From: Aquabacterium sp.
GTDB lineage: Bacteria > Pseudomonadota > Gammaproteobacteria > Burkholderiales > Burkholderiaceae_C
DNA: 40,253 nt
Direction of reading: 5' to 3'
Assembly (NCBI GenBank): GCA_017994835.1
Contig: JAGOKC010000002.1
Location: 1 to 40,253 of the forward strand
Position numbers and translations under genes: made by a program. The notes beneath the pieces were generated by a model. It did no database searches. It saw only the letters and a list, made by a program, of their open reading frames with translations, and had not been told where the DNA came from. Below are positions 23,646-34,838 of the stretch, one piece after another. Numbering within the stretch: the first letter of the stretch is position 1; each line of letters begins with the position of its first letter.

Positions 23646-23651
23646 TATAAT
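23646..23651 (+). promoter_or_regulatory. -10 box of the guaB promoter
   Basis: A perfect TATAAT lies 25 bp upstream of the guaB ATG. No convincing -35 hexamer is found 16-18 bp further upstream, so an activator or upstream element may contribute. The predicted leader is under 20 nt. Confidence 0.5.
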
Positions 23652-23676
23652 CCGCTTTTGCGTCTGGAGCCTGTTC

Positions 23677-25149
23677 ATGCGCCTGCTTGGTAAAGCCCTC
23701 ACGTTTGACGACGTGTTGTTGGTGCCCGCGTATTCTCAAGTGTTGCCCCGCGACACATCGCTGGCCACCCGTTTGTCCCGCAATATTCAATTGAATCTGC
23801 CGCTGGTGTCTGCTGCCATGGACACCGTCACGGAAGCTCGTCTGGCGATCGCGATCGCACAGGAAGGCGGCATCGGGATCATCCATAAAAATCTGACGGC
23901 CAAGCAGCAGGCCGCCGAAGTCGCTCGCGTCAAGCGCTATGAGTCCGGCATCTTGCGTGATCCGATCACCATTTCGTCCGGCGTCAAGGTTCGCGATGTG
24001 ATTGAGTTGTCTCATCAGCACGGCATTTCGGGTTTCCCTGTCGTTGATGGTGGCAAGGTGGTCGGCATCGTGACAGGTCGCGATCTGCGCTTTGAGACTC
24101 GTCTTGATGCGCCGGTCCGCGAAATCATGACCCCGCGTGATCGTCTGATCACGGTCAAAGATGGCGCGACACAAGCCGAAGCCAAGGCATTGATGCACAA
24201 GCACAAGCTTGAGCGCGTACTGATGATCAACGACAGCAACGAGTTGACTGGCGTTTTCACCGTCAAGGACATCACCAAGCAGAACAGCTTCCCCAACGCC
24301 GCCCGTGATTCACACGGCAAGTTGCGCGTGGGTGCTGCGGTGGGCGTGGGTGAAGGCACCGAAGAGCGCGTCGAGTTGCTGGTCAAGGCCGGTGTCGATG
24401 CCTTGGTGGTGGACACTGCCCACGGCCACAGCCACGGTGTGATCGAGCGCGTGCGCTGGGTCAAGAAGAATTTCCCACAGGTTGATGTCATTGGCGGCAA
24501 CATCGCCACTGGTGCGGCTGCGCTGGCACTGGTTGAAGCCGGCGCTGATGGTGTCAAGGTGGGAATTGGTCCTGGCTCCATCTGCACCACCCGCATTGTG
24601 GCGGGCGTGGGTGTGCCCCAGATCATGGCCATCGACAATGTGGCCACGGCGCTGCAGGGCACCGGCGTGCCACTGATTGCCGATGGCGGTATCCGTTACT
24701 CTGGTGACATTGCCAAAGCCATTGCTGCTGGTGCAAGTACCGTGATGATGGGCGGCATGTTCGCAGGCACTGAAGAGGCACCCGGCGAAGTGATCCTGTT
24801 CCAGGGGCGTAGCTACAAGAGCTACCGTGGCATGGGCTCCATCGGGGCCATGAAAGACGGGTCGGCTGATCGCTACTTCCAGGAAAACGACGAGACGACC
24901 AACCCCAATGCCGACAAGCTCGTGCCTGAAGGCATTGAGGGGCGCGTGCCTTACAAGGGTTCGGTCATCACGATCCTGTACCAGATGGCGGGTGGCCTGC
25001 GTGCTTCCATGGGCTACTGTGGTTGCGGCACCATCGAAGACATGCGCAGCAAGGCTGAGTTTGTCGAGATCACGGCTGCCGGTATCCGCGAGAGCCACGT
25101 CCACGACGTGCAAATCACCAAGGAAGCGCCCAACTACCGCATGGAGTGA
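23677..25149 (+). CDS. guaB: inosine-5'-monophosphate dehydrogenase
   Basis: GuaB oxidises IMP to XMP with NAD+, the first committed step to guanine nucleotides. The 490-residue protein (E. coli 488) has a TIM barrel interrupted by two CBS domains (about 93-205, with [21 protein letters not shown] in two parts and [19 protein letters not shown]). The catalytic Cys303 lies in [11 protein letters not shown]. The flap RGMGSIGAM and the closing [13 protein letters not shown] are standard. It is followed after 50 bp by an MFS transporter gene and then guaA, suggesting one purine-related transcription unit. Confidence 0.97.
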   Translation: MRLLGKALTFDDVLLVPAYSQVLPRDTSLATRLSRNIQLNLPLVSAAMDTVTEARLAIAIAQEGGIGIIHKNLTAKQQAAEVARVKRYESGILRDPITISSGVKVRDVIELSHQHGISGFPVVDGGKVVGIVTGRDLRFETRLDAPVREIMTPRDRLITVKDGATQAEAKALMHKHKLERVLMINDSNELTGVFTVKDITKQNSFPNAARDSHGKLRVGAAVGVGEGTEERVELLVKAGVDALVVDTAHGHSHGVIERVRWVKKNFPQVDVIGGNIATGAAALALVEAGADGVKVGIGPGSICTTRIVAGVGVPQIMAIDNVATALQGTGVPLIADGGIRYSGDIAKAIAAGASTVMMGGMFAGTEEAPGEVILFQGRSYKSYRGMGSIGAMKDGSADRYFQENDETTNPNADKLVPEGIEGRVPYKGSVITILYQMAGGLRASMGYCGCGTIEDMRSKAEFVEITAAGIRESHVHDVQITKEAPNYRME

Positions 25150-25199
25150 TGGGCCTTGGCCCTTGCCGGCCGTCTTTCTGAACCACTGACAGGATGCCA

Positions 25200-26453
25200 A
25201 TGGGTTCGACAAGCGGCCGCCAGGCGGCCATGCCATTCATCATGGTGACAGTTCTGCTCGACATGATGTCGATCGGACTCATCGTCCCGGTGTTGCCCAA
25301 GCTCATCGGGTCTTTCATGGACTCCGGTGCGGGCACCGCGTTTGCCTACGGTGCCGCGCAGTTGGTTTTTGCCATTGCGCAGTTCTTTGCGGCACCCGTT
25401 CTGGGTGCCTTGTCGGATCGTTATGGTCGCCGTCCGGTGCTCTTGCTCGGACTGGTGGGCATGGCGATCAACTTCTTTGTCACCGCCCTGGCCAGTGCCC
25501 TCTGGATGCTGCTGGCCGTGCGTTTCATGGGCGGCGCATTGTGTGCCAATGTGGCGGTGGCCAACGCCTACGTCGCTGACATCAGCCAGCCCAAAGATCG
25601 GGTCAAGAACTACGGATTGCTGGGGGCGATGTTCGGGCTGGGCTTCATCCTGGGCCCTGTCTTGGGAGGCGTGCTTGGCAACATTGACGTTCGCTGGCCC
25701 TTCTTTCTGGCCGGTGGCCTGACCTTGCTCAACTCGGTGTACGGCTACCTTGTCTTGCCTGAGTCGCTGCCTGTCGAACATCGACGCCAGTTTGATCTGG
25801 TGCGGGCCAATCCTTTCAGCTCGCTGCTGCGCTTGCGCCAGTTGAAGGGGGTGGAGACCCTCATGTGGATCATGGGCTTGTCCATCCTGGCTCAGTTCTG
25901 CTTGCACACCTCCTGGTTCCTCTTCACCGAGTTCAAGTTCGGTTGGACCCCTAAGGACAACGGCTATTCCTTGTTGGCCGTCGGCCTCATGATCGTGATC
26001 GTGCAAGGTGGTTTGCTGCGGGTGGTTCAGAAGTACATCCCGCTCCATCATCTGGTGCGGGTGGGCCTGGTCTCATCCACCGTGGCGTTCGCCGCTTACG
26101 GGGCTGCCCCAGAAGGTTGGATGATGTACGCCATCGTGGTGGCAAACGTATTCGGCTACATGGTGCAACCTGGCTTGCAAAGCCTGGTGGCCAATGCGGT
26201 GGACCCGACCCGTCAGGGTGAAAGCATGGGTGCCGTGTCCTCCATCAACAGTGTGGCCGCTGTGCTGGCCCCCCTCCTGGCCACGCCTTTGCTCGCAGCC
26301 GGAGCCGGTTACCCACAGGGTGACTGGCGCATCGGTATCGCGTTTTACTTGTGCGCAACCATTCAGGCTGTGGCCACCGTGATCGGTTTTCGTTACTTCA
26401 GCCGTAGCCGCGGTGATGATGACTGTGCTGCGCCCGAGCGCGCCCAAGTCTGA
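25200..26453 (+). CDS. MFS transporter, TCR/Tet-like 12-TM efflux family
   Basis: This inner-membrane proton-coupled transporter has about 417 residues and 12 predicted membrane helices. The MFS motif A is in the loop after helix 2 ([14 protein letters not shown]), and the helix-5 motif [16 protein letters not shown] resembles motif C of drug:H+ antiporters. The overall pattern is closest to the TCR/Tet branch, but many members of that branch do not export tetracycline, so no substrate is assigned. ATG 25200 is preferred because AGGA lies about 5 nt upstream; ATG 25194 directly abuts it. The position between guaB and guaA (gaps 50 and 62 bp) raises the possibility of a purine-related substrate. 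Confidence 0.85.
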   Translation: MGSTSGRQAAMPFIMVTVLLDMMSIGLIVPVLPKLIGSFMDSGAGTAFAYGAAQLVFAIAQFFAAPVLGALSDRYGRRPVLLLGLVGMAINFFVTALASALWMLLAVRFMGGALCANVAVANAYVADISQPKDRVKNYGLLGAMFGLGFILGPVLGGVLGNIDVRWPFFLAGGLTLLNSVYGYLVLPESLPVEHRRQFDLVRANPFSSLLRLRQLKGVETLMWIMGLSILAQFCLHTSWFLFTEFKFGWTPKDNGYSLLAVGLMIVIVQGGLLRVVQKYIPLHHLVRVGLVSSTVAFAAYGAAPEGWMMYAIVVANVFGYMVQPGLQSLVANAVDPTRQGESMGAVSSINSVAAVLAPLLATPLLAAGAGYPQGDWRIGIAFYLCATIQAVATVIGFRYFSRSRGDDDCAAPERAQV

Positions 26454-26515
26454 AGCCACGGCCTGCATTCGGCCTGCATCCACATTGCGTCAGATTGATT
26501 CCCCGAGATTTCACC

Positions 26516-28117
26516 ATGCATGACAAGATCCTCATCCTCGACTTCGGCTCCCAAGTCACCCAGCTGATCGCTCGCCGCGTGCGCGAAGCCCACGTCTATT
26601 GCGAGATCCACCCCAACGACGTGTCGGACGAGTTCATCAAGTCCTTTGCGCCCAAGGGCATCATCCTGTCGGGCAGCCACGCCAGCACCTACGAAGACCA
26701 CCAACTGCGCGCGCCGCAGGCCGTGTGGGACGCCGGTGTGCCCGTGCTGGGCATCTGCTACGGCATGCAGACCATGGCCGTGCAACTGGGCGGTGAAGTC
26801 TCCTGGAGCGACACCCGCGAGTTCGGTTACGCTGAGGTGCGCGCCCACGGTCACACCACCTTGCTTGACGGCGTTCAGGACTTTGCCACGCCGGAAGGCC
26901 ACGGCATGCTCAAGGTGTGGATGAGTCACGGCGACAAGGTCACGGCCCTGCCGCCGGGTTTCAAGCTGATGGCGTCCACACCCAGCTGCCCGATCGCCGG
27001 CATGGCCAACGAAGAGAAGCGCTACTACGCCGTACAGTTCCACCCCGAGGTCACGCACACCGTGCAGGGCCACGCCATGCTGACGCGCTTCGTGCGCGAG
27101 ATCAGCGGCTGCAAGGGCGACTGGATCATGGGCGACTACATCGAAGAAGCCGTGGCCAAGATCCGTGAGCAGGTGGGTGACGAGGAAGTCATCCTCGGCC
27201 TGTCGGGTGGTGTGGACTCGTCTGTGGCGGCGGCCCTGATTCACCGCGCCATTGGCGATCAGCTGACCTGCGTGTTCGTGGACCACGGCCTGCTGCGCCT
27301 GAACGAAGGCGACATGGTCATGGAGATGTTCGAAGGCAAGCTGCACGCCAAGGTGATCCGTGTGGATGCCGCCGAGCTGTTCCTGGGGCAACTCGCCGGC
27401 GTGACCGATCCTGAGCGCAAGCGCAAGATCATCGGTGGCCTGTTTGTGGATGTCTTCAAGGCCGAAGCGGAAAAGCTCAAGGCGAGTGGTCAGGGCCACA
27501 AGGGCGCGACTTTCCTGGCTCAAGGCACGATCTACCCCGACGTGGTGGAGTCGGGTGGCACGCACACCAAGAAGGCCACCATCAAGAGCCACCACAACGT
27601 GGGTGGCCTGCCCGAAAAGCTGGGCCTGAAGCTGCTGGAGCCGCTGCGCGAACTGTTCAAGGACGAAGTGCGCGAACTGGGCGTGGCCCTGGGCCTGCCG
27701 CACGACATGGTGTACCGCCACCCCTTCCCGGGTCCCGGCCTGGGCGTGCGCATTCTGGGCGAGGTCAAGCCTGAGTTTGCCGACCTGCTCAAGCGCGCCG
27801 ATGCCATCTTCATCGAAGAGCTGCGCAAGTGCATCGACCCGGAAACCGGCAAGAGCTGGTACGACCTGACCAGCCAGGCCTTCACCGTGTTCCTGCCGGT
27901 CAAGAGCGTGGGCGTGATGGGCGACGGCCGCACTTATGAGTACGTCGTGTCACTGCGTGCTGTGCAGACCAGCGACTTCATGACCGCTGACTGGGCCGAG
28001 TTGCCCTACAGTCTGCTCAAGAAGGTGTCGGGCCGCATCATCAATGAAGTGCGTGGCATCAACCGCGTGGCTTACGATGTGTCGAGCAAGCCGCCTGCCA
28101 CGATCGAGTGGGAATAA
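26516..28117 (+). CDS. guaA: GMP synthase (glutamine-hydrolysing)
   Basis: GuaA aminates XMP to GMP using glutamine and ATP. The 533-residue protein has an N-terminal class I glutamine amidotransferase with the triad Cys81 (GICYGMQ), His176 and Glu178 (QFHPEVTH). The ATP-pyrophosphatase domain with PP-loop SGGVDSS (230-236) follows, and then the dimerisation domain ending [12 protein letters not shown]. The start at 26516 ([13 protein letters not shown]) is canonical; a longer open frame upstream has no homology. It completes the two-step IMP to GMP route with guaB and ends 12 bp from the convergent cutA gene. Confidence 0.97.
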   Translation: MHDKILILDFGSQVTQLIARRVREAHVYCEIHPNDVSDEFIKSFAPKGIILSGSHASTYEDHQLRAPQAVWDAGVPVLGICYGMQTMAVQLGGEVSWSDTREFGYAEVRAHGHTTLLDGVQDFATPEGHGMLKVWMSHGDKVTALPPGFKLMASTPSCPIAGMANEEKRYYAVQFHPEVTHTVQGHAMLTRFVREISGCKGDWIMGDYIEEAVAKIREQVGDEEVILGLSGGVDSSVAAALIHRAIGDQLTCVFVDHGLLRLNEGDMVMEMFEGKLHAKVIRVDAAELFLGQLAGVTDPERKRKIIGGLFVDVFKAEAEKLKASGQGHKGATFLAQGTIYPDVVESGGTHTKKATIKSHHNVGGLPEKLGLKLLEPLRELFKDEVRELGVALGLPHDMVYRHPFPGPGLGVRILGEVKPEFADLLKRADAIFIEELRKCIDPETGKSWYDLTSQAFTVFLPVKSVGVMGDGRTYEYVVSLRAVQTSDFMTADWAELPYSLLKKVSGRIINEVRGINRVAYDVSSKPPATIEWE

Positions 28118-28129
28118 CGTTCCCCAGGG

Positions 28130-28453
28130 TCAGTCCAGCTGACCCACTACGCCCTGTGCCACCCACTCGGCATAGGGCGTGTAGGCGTGCGTTACCGGGA
28201 TGGCATAAATTGCTGGTAGCTCATACGGATGCCGTTCCCGTATCGCAGCTTCGAGTGCAGAGTAGCGATCGACGGTCGTCTTGAGCATCAGTCGGTACTC
28301 TGGCTCGTGCTGTACCGCGCCTTTCCAGCTGTAATAGCTTTCAATGGCTTCCAGTTGTGCACAAGCCACAAGTTGACGCTCCACCAGCGCGTGAGCCATG
28401 CCGCTGGCGGATGCGTGGTCGGGCAGTGTGGTGAAAACGACCAGCAGCGTCAT
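28130..28453 (-). CDS. cutA: divalent-cation tolerance protein CutA
   Basis: This is a small trimeric ferredoxin-like protein of 107 residues (E. coli 112). The family signatures are present: VVFTTLPDHASASGMAHALV (in part), LVACAQLEAIESYYSWKG, LMLKTTVDRYSALEAAIRERHPYELPAI (read in pieces), and the C-terminal YAEWV. CutA was named for copper tolerance, but its biochemical role is uncertain and many homologues are signalling-like trimers. It follows the zinc-ribbon gene by 9 bp on the minus strand. Confidence 0.93.
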   Translation of the reverse strand: MTLLVVFTTLPDHASASGMAHALVERQLVACAQLEAIESYYSWKGAVQHEPEYRLMLKTTVDRYSALEAAIRERHPYELPAIYAIPVTHAYTPYAEWVAQGVVGQLD

Positions 28454-28462
28454 CGTTCGATG

Positions 28463-28927
28463 TCAGGTTGAATAGTGGGCGTCGCCGACCATCACATCGT
28501 GGCCAAGTATCTCTGCACCCAGATGACCTTCGGGTGGGCGTCCAAAGAACGGAGCCCCGGGTTCCTCGAACAGATAGACGTCGGCCTGCAACGCGCCGCA
28601 ATGGGCGCAGTGGTTGGTCAGGCGCAATTCACCATCGGCATCCGGTTCGTCCACCCGCAGGTTGGGAGCCAGAAAATGCAGGGTTTGGGTCAGCTCGTTA
28701 GATGGGTTGGCGATGCCGTGCACATAGGTGCGACATTGCCCGGACTCACCCAGGTCCACCACATCACTGGCCACAATCGCGTGGACCTGAGTCAACCCCT
28801 GGCACTGCCAACAGGTAGCCGTGGAGGTGCGAAGGTGCAGGGGAGCCACCAGACGCATGCCCTGGTCTGCATCCATGCTGGAAGCGGCACCTTGGCCGAT
28901 GTTCTTTTGACTGTAGGAATGAGGCAT
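28463..28927 (-). CDS. uncharacterised protein with two CxxC pairs (zinc-ribbon-like)
   Basis: I do not recognise this 154-residue protein. It has no signal peptide or membrane segment. Two CxxC pairs, CWQC (Cys39/Cys42) and CAHC (Cys107/Cys110), flank a central domain of about 65 residues and could together bind zinc or a similar metal. A further cysteine is at 65. The segment after the second pair (ADVYLFEEPGAPFFG) is mixed hydrophobic/acidic. The ATG at 28927 has AAGGA about 8 nt upstream and is preferred over the longer open frame. The 9-bp gap to cutA suggests co-expression. Confidence 0.7.
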   Translation of the reverse strand: MPHSYSQKNIGQGAASSMDADQGMRLVAPLHLRTSTATCWQCQGLTQVHAIVASDVVDLGESGQCRTYVHGIANPSNELTQTLHFLAPNLRVDEPDADGELRLTNHCAHCGALQADVYLFEEPGAPFFGRPPEGHLGAEILGHDVMVGDAHYST

Positions 28928-29032
28928 GCCAACGTCCTTCTTGAGTGGGGGAGCACATGAGACCATGCCAGCGTAGCGCAGAAGTAAGGTCTGGCGTGCG
29001 CAAAACCCCTCAGGCTTTCACCCGGTTGTGGC

Positions 29033-29479
29033 TCATCGGTTGATGACACGCTCCATGGCCTGATCTCGAAGTCGGGTTTGACCGTTCTCATCGGCCCGAA
29101 TCAAGTCGCGTGCGTGAGGGAGGTGGTTGTCAGGCAATTCCGGCAGTTTTGGCACACGCAAAGACGATGAACCAGGTATCACCGTGACAGCGCCACCATT
29201 GACCGCAAACTCGCGGCTTCCGGTGGGGCATTCACCATCTGTGTAGATCACCTGTTCACCCCGACGGCATTTGTGGACACCCGCAACCCTTGGGCTGACG
29301 GAAGGGGGTGTCTGGCTGCGAGATGCGGACGGCACATCGTTGTCGAACACGATGACCGGGTGAGTCTGGTTCGGGTTCGATGGCAGGAGGTGCTGTACCC
29401 ATGTAGCATCTTTGTGCCTCCAACCCATGCTTAGCAGCAAAAGGACTGCCATCCCTGTGGCAACTGTTTTGAATTTCAT
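29033..29479 (-). CDS. small membrane-anchored or exported protein with DUF4124-like segment
   Basis: This 148-residue protein has a basic N-terminus and one hydrophobic segment (TVATGMAVLLLLSMGW, 5-20), either a signal anchor or a signal peptide without an obvious cleavage site. A Pro/Ser-rich linker follows. Residues from about 69 (HKCRRGEQVIYTDGECP) resemble the DUF4124 strand pair, with two cysteines likely bridged, then GGAVTVIPG. The C-terminal quarter is charged. The resemblance to the DUF4124 protein near guaB is confined to the short YTDGECP-like region. Function is unknown. Confidence 0.65.
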   Translation of the reverse strand: MKFKTVATGMAVLLLLSMGWRHKDATWVQHLLPSNPNQTHPVIVFDNDVPSASRSQTPPSVSPRVAGVHKCRRGEQVIYTDGECPTGSREFAVNGGAVTVIPGSSSLRVPKLPELPDNHLPHARDLIRADENGQTRLRDQAMERVINR

Positions 29480-29511
29480 GGCGGCATTGAATCATGCCTG
29501 CATGACATTTC

Positions 29512-30698
<1,187 letters not shown>

Positions 30699-30712
30699 TG
30701 CAGCCATGAAAA

Positions 30713-30734
30713 AAGGAGTCCCGCAGGACTCCTT
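30713..30734. terminator. bidirectional terminator between tadA and the ETF-QO gene
   Basis: AAGGAGTCC (30713-30721) and GGACTCCTT (30726-30734) form a perfect 9-bp stem with a 4-nt loop. On the minus strand the stem is followed by a T-run of seven bases, so termination is strongest for the ETF-QO transcript. Confidence 0.8.
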
Positions 30735-30744
30735 TGATGTGGCA

Positions 30745-32430
30745 TCACATGCCAGCGTAGTTCGGGCCGCCACCGCCTTCAGGCGTGACCCACACGATGT
30801 TCTGGGTCGGATCCTTGATGTCGCAGGTCTTGCAATGCACGCAGTTTTGCGCGTTGATGACCAGCTTGTCCTGGTTGTCGTCGGTTTTGACGAACTCGTA
30901 CACGCCAGCCGGGCAGTAGCGTTGCTCGGGGCCTGCAAACTTGGCCAGGTTGGTCTGCACGGGCACTGCCGCGTTTTTCAGCGTCAGGTGAGCCGGTTGA
31001 TGCTCATTGTGGTTGGTGTTGGACACGAACACCGAACTCAGGCGATCGAAGGTGATCTTGCCGTCTGGCTTCGGGTACTCGATCTTTGCGCACTGCGAAG
31101 CAGGCAGCAAGCGGGTGTGATCGGCTTCGGTGCGGTGGATGGTCCAGGGGGCCTTCTTGATGCCCAGCTTGGGCAGCAGCCAGTGCTCGATGCCGGTCAT
31201 GATCATGCCGACGTACATACCCTTCTTGAACCACTGCTTGAAGTTCTTGGAGGTGTCGAGCTCTTCCTTGAGCCAGCTGTTTTCGAACGAAGCGGGATAG
31301 GCGCTCAGTTCGTCACTTTGACGACCGGCGTTCAAGGCATCGAAGATGGCCTCGGCGCACAGCATGCCGGTCTTCATGGCAGCGTGCGAACCCTTGATGC
31401 GGGCGGCGTTGAGGAACCCTGCGTCACAGCCCACCAGTGCACCACCGGGGAACACGAACTTGGGCAGCGACAAGATGCCACCTGCGGTGATGGCGCGGGC
31501 ACCGTAGCTCAGGCGTTTGCCACCTTCAAGGTACTGCTTGATGCTGGGGTGGGTCTTCCAGCGTTGCATTTCTTCGAAAGGCGACAACCATGGATTCTGG
31601 TAGTCGAGACCCGTCACGAAACCCAGGGTGACCTTGTTTTCTTCCAGGTGATACAGGAAGCCACCGCCGTAAGTCTGGGTATCCATGGGCCAACCGGCAG
31701 TGTGAACCACCAAGCCGGGCTTGGCCTTGGCTGGATCAATTTCCCACAACTCCTTGATGCCGATGGCGTAGCTTTGGGGGTCCTTGCCCGCATCAAGCTT
31801 GAACTTGGCAATCAGTTGCTTGCCCAGGTGACCGCGAGCACCTTCGGCAAAGATGGTGTACTTGCCGTGCAGTTCCATGCCGAGCTGGAATTCGCCAGTG
31901 GGTTGCCCCGACTTGTCCACGCCGAGGTTGCCTGTGGCAATGCCCTTGACCGAACCGTTGTCGTTGTAAAGCACTTCTGAGGCAGCGAAGCCAGGGAAAA
32001 TCTCCACGCCCAAGGCTTCGGCTTGTTGAGCGAGCCAGCGGGTGACAGCGCCGAGGCTGATCACGTAGTTGCCGTGGTTGTGGAAGTTGTTCGGAATGAA
32101 GGCTTGCGGTGTGGCCATGGCACCCGTTGCGGTCAGCACCAGCACATCGTCAGCCGTGACGGGCTGATTCAATGGCGCGCCGAGTTCCTTCCAGTTGGGG
32201 AACAACTCGTTCATGGCGATCGGGTCCATCACGGCACCCGACAGGATGTGCGCGCCGGGTTCCGAGCCCTTTTCGAGCACGACGACGTTGACTTCCTTGC
32301 CGGCCTTTTCGGCCAGTTGTTTGAGGCGGATGGCGGTGGACAGGCCAGCAGGGCCGGCACCCACGATCACGACGTCGTATTCCATCGACTCGCGGGGGCC
32401 AAACTGCTCTAGGATTTCCTGGGGCGTCAT
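30745..32430 (-). CDS. electron transfer flavoprotein-ubiquinone oxidoreductase
   Basis: ETF-QO passes electrons from reduced ETF, fed by acyl-CoA and other dehydrogenases, to ubiquinone at the inner membrane. The 561-residue protein has the FAD-binding VIVGAGPAGLS (21-31) and ALVGCDAGFLN. The C-terminal [4Fe-4S] ferredoxin-like domain is ligated by Cys506, Cys530, Cys533 and Cys536 (YCPAG and CVHCKTC), ending with DPTQNIVWVTPEGGGGPNY. The ATG at 32430 (MTPQEIL) has AAGGAA upstream and is preferred to the longer frame. It is divergent from the SDR/thioesterase/CoA-transferase group, which fits a shared fatty-acid or ketone catabolic role. Confidence 0.95.
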   Translation of the reverse strand: MTPQEILEQFGPRESMEYDVVIVGAGPAGLSTAIRLKQLAEKAGKEVNVVVLEKGSEPGAHILSGAVMDPIAMNELFPNWKELGAPLNQPVTADDVLVLTATGAMATPQAFIPNNFHNHGNYVISLGAVTRWLAQQAEALGVEIFPGFAASEVLYNDNGSVKGIATGNLGVDKSGQPTGEFQLGMELHGKYTIFAEGARGHLGKQLIAKFKLDAGKDPQSYAIGIKELWEIDPAKAKPGLVVHTAGWPMDTQTYGGGFLYHLEENKVTLGFVTGLDYQNPWLSPFEEMQRWKTHPSIKQYLEGGKRLSYGARAITAGGILSLPKFVFPGGALVGCDAGFLNAARIKGSHAAMKTGMLCAEAIFDALNAGRQSDELSAYPASFENSWLKEELDTSKNFKQWFKKGMYVGMIMTGIEHWLLPKLGIKKAPWTIHRTEADHTRLLPASQCAKIEYPKPDGKITFDRLSSVFVSNTNHNEHQPAHLTLKNAAVPVQTNLAKFAGPEQRYCPAGVYEFVKTDDNQDKLVINAQNCVHCKTCDIKDPTQNIVWVTPEGGGGPNYAGM

Positions 32431-32655
32431 CGTGATTCCTTCTGTTCTGACAAACAGCGTTCTGTTGTTTTCAATCGAAACCGGCATTCTATTCTGCCCA
32501 GGGGCAAAAAATCATTGCTGCTCATGCAAGGCAGCTCCGCATCTGGATTGCAAATCAGGGTAAACGCTGATGACGTGTGATTCTGACGCGACGTTGACGG
32601 GCCTGCGCTGATGGCGTGCTAAGGTTCCTGCACCCGTTATGAAGGAATTTTTCCG

Positions 32656-33441
32656 ATGAGTTACACACTCGACCTGTCAGGCCGCGTGGCCTTGATCACC
32701 GGTGCCTCCAGTGGCTTGGGCACGCAGTTTGCACGTACCCTGGCACAAGCAGGGGCTGCTGTCGTGCTGGGCGGACGACGCATTGAGCGTCTCAAGGATC
32801 TGCGCTCAGAGATTGAGGCGGCCGGTGGCGACGCGCACGTGGTTTCGCTGGATGTGACCCAGTTGGACAGCATCCGCTCGGCGGTGGCGCATGCTGAAAC
32901 CGAGGTCGGCCCGATCGACATCCTGATCAACAACTCAGGAGTGAGCACCACAGAACGTTTGGTCGATGTGTCCGAAGACAGCTATGACCATGTGTTTGAC
33001 ACCAACACCCGTGGTGCCTTTTTCATGGCGCAAGAAGTGGCCAAACGCATGTTGGCCCGCGCCAAGGGCGCGGCACCCGGTGTCTATGCAGGGGGACGCA
33101 TCATCAACATTGCCTCGGCCGCTGGATTGCGCACACTGCCGCAGATCGGCGTCTATTGCATGAGCAAGGCGACCGTCATTCACATGACCAAGGTAATGGC
33201 TGCTGAATGGGGACGCTTTGGCATCACGACAAATGCCATCTGTCCCGGCTATATCGACACCGAGATCAATCATCACCACTGGGAGACCGAGGGTGGCATG
33301 AAATTGATCAAGATGCTGCCGCGTCAGCGTGTGGGGCAACCCAAGGATCTGGATGCACTCATGGTGATGTTGTGTTCGGCGCAGAGTGACTTCATCAACG
33401 GTGCCATCATCGCTGCCGACGATGGCATGGTGGCATCCTGA
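32656..33441 (+). CDS. SDR-family oxidoreductase, probably NADP(H)-dependent
   Basis: This 261-residue classical short-chain dehydrogenase has the cofactor loop TGASSGLG (15-22), NNSG (92-95) and the catalytic Ser154, Tyr167 and Lys171 (YCMSK). Arg41 and Arg42 after the second strand favour NADPH. The C-terminal INGAIIAADDG is typical. The substrate is not known. Given the neighbouring thioesterase and 3-oxoacid CoA-transferase, a 3-hydroxyacyl or 3-hydroxybutyrate-type substrate is plausible but not shown. AAGGAA precedes the start. Confidence 0.87.
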   Translation: MSYTLDLSGRVALITGASSGLGTQFARTLAQAGAAVVLGGRRIERLKDLRSEIEAAGGDAHVVSLDVTQLDSIRSAVAHAETEVGPIDILINNSGVSTTERLVDVSEDSYDHVFDTNTRGAFFMAQEVAKRMLARAKGAAPGVYAGGRIINIASAAGLRTLPQIGVYCMSKATVIHMTKVMAAEWGRFGITTNAICPGYIDTEINHHHWETEGGMKLIKMLPRQRVGQPKDLDALMVMLCSAQSDFINGAIIAADDGMVAS

Positions 33442-33513
33442 CTTGAATTACCGTGTCGTGCCCGCATCTGGATGTTCGGCACATCAAGCCTGCTGAATCA
33501 ACCGAGCATCACC

Positions 33514-33984
33514 ATGCGATTGGACATTCCCGAACACAAGATCCTGGTTCATGAGCTGTCGCTGCCCATTTTGTGGGGCGACATGGACAGCCTGGGCCAT
33601 GTCAACAACACGATTTACTTCAGGTACATGGAGCAGGCGCGCGTGACCTGGATCGAGGCGATGACTGGTAGTCTCACCGAGGCCAAAGAGGGTCCGGTGA
33701 TTGCCAATGCATTCTTCAATTTCTACCGCCCCCTCGTGTTTCCTGGGGAGTTGGTGGTGAGGCTATATGTGGCATCGCCAGGGCGAACCAGCATCGACAC
33801 CTTCGTGACGATTGAGCGACGTGATGATCCGGCGATAACCTATGCCGCCGGTGGGGCCACGCTGGTCTGGGTGAGCAGTGAGGATGGGCGACCCATGCCC
33901 TTGCCTGAACCCATTCGCGCACTGGAAGGCAAGCTGCCCGCATTGCCGGGCAGCGACAAGCCCCCAGCCTTGCCAAGCCATTGA
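33514..33984 (+). CDS. acyl-CoA thioesterase, 4HBT hotdog family
   Basis: This protein of about 156 residues has a single hotdog domain. The 4-hydroxybenzoyl-CoA-thioesterase signature is WGDMDSLGHVNNTIYFRYME, where the aspartate of DSLGHVNN is the catalytic position. It presumably hydrolyses an acyl-CoA to free acid and CoA. The start is uncertain: ATG 33514 places the hotdog domain close to the N-terminus, and an ATG at 33472 would add 14 residues. It lies 72 bp after the SDR gene and 144 bp before scoA. Confidence 0.85.
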   Translation: MRLDIPEHKILVHELSLPILWGDMDSLGHVNNTIYFRYMEQARVTWIEAMTGSLTEAKEGPVIANAFFNFYRPLVFPGELVVRLYVASPGRTSIDTFVTIERRDDPAITYAAGGATLVWVSSEDGRPMPLPEPIRALEGKLPALPGSDKPPALPSH

Positions 33985-34128
33985 GGCATCTTTGTCCGGG
34001 ACGAAGCGCGAAGGCTTGACCCTGAGCTTTCTTTTTGAGTGCGATGGCTGGTGTATCGCTGCGTCCCGGTGTACGCTTTGGATGCTGCAATGCAGCATGA
34101 GCAACCCCTTTTTTCAAGGAGTGAATGG

Positions 34129-34836
34129 ATGAACAAGGTCTATCCCGACGCAGTCAGTGCGCTGGCAGGGATCGTCAAAGACGGGCAGTTGCTCGCAGTG
34201 GGGGGCTTCGGCCTGTGTGGGATCCCGGAAGCGCTGATCGATGCCTTGCAGGCATCTGGCGTCAAGGATCTGACCGTCATCTCCAACAACGCGGGTGTGG
34301 ACGGTTTTGGCCTGGGCAAGTTGCTCAACACCCGTCAGATCAAGAAGATGATCTCCAGCTACGTGGGCGAGAACAAGGAGTTCGAGCGCCAGTACCTGGC
34401 CGGTGAGCTGGAGCTCGAATTCACGCCCCAAGGCACGCTGGCCGAGAAGCTGCGCGCCGGGGGCGCTGGCATTCCCGCCTTCTTCACCAAGACCGGCGTG
34501 GGCACCCTGGTGGCCGAAGGCAAGGAAACCCGCGAATTCGATGGCGAGGTCTATGTGATGGAGCGCGCCCTGGTGCCTGAGGTGGCCCTGGTCAAAGCCT
34601 GGAAGGCCGACAAGTCGGGCAACCTGATCTTCCGCCGCACCGCGCGCAACTTCAACCCGGCCGCAGCCATGGCGGGCAAGGTCACGATCGTGGAAGTGGA
34701 AGAAGTGGTCGAGACGGGCAGCTTCGACCCCGATGCCGTGCACCTGCCGGGCATCTACGTGCACCGCATCGTGCTCAACACCACCCCCGAGAAGCGCATT
34801 GAAAAGCGCACCCTTCGCGAAACTGCTGGAGCCTGA
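34129..34836 (+). CDS. scoA: 3-oxoacid CoA-transferase subunit A
   Basis: This is the alpha subunit of a succinyl-CoA:3-ketoacid-type CoA-transferase, which activates acetoacetate. The 235-residue protein has the glycine-rich [13 protein letters not shown] (about 25-37), [14 protein letters not shown] and the long [23 protein letters not shown] region, all typical of class I subunit A. A strong AAGGAG precedes the start at 34129. It is 2 bp from subunit B, so the subunits are co-translated. Alternative names are atoD- or pcaI-like; the overall pattern is closer to ScoA. Confidence 0.9.
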   Translation: MNKVYPDAVSALAGIVKDGQLLAVGGFGLCGIPEALIDALQASGVKDLTVISNNAGVDGFGLGKLLNTRQIKKMISSYVGENKEFERQYLAGELELEFTPQGTLAEKLRAGGAGIPAFFTKTGVGTLVAEGKETREFDGEVYVMERALVPEVALVKAWKADKSGNLIFRRTARNFNPAAAMAGKVTIVEVEEVVETGSFDPDAVHLPGIYVHRIVLNTTPEKRIEKRTLRETAGA

Positions 34837-34838
34837 CC

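Noticed and set aside
23551..24204. N-terminal extension of the DUF4124 gene into the guaB antisense region
   Set aside because: It would place more than 200 unrelated residues before a clear signal peptide; the ATG at 23550 is the only sensible start.
25200..26453. Tetracycline resistance determinant
   Set aside because: The protein is TCR/Tet-like in layout, but the chromosomal context between guaB and guaA, and the absence of a divergent TetR gene, do not support a specific drug-resistance call.
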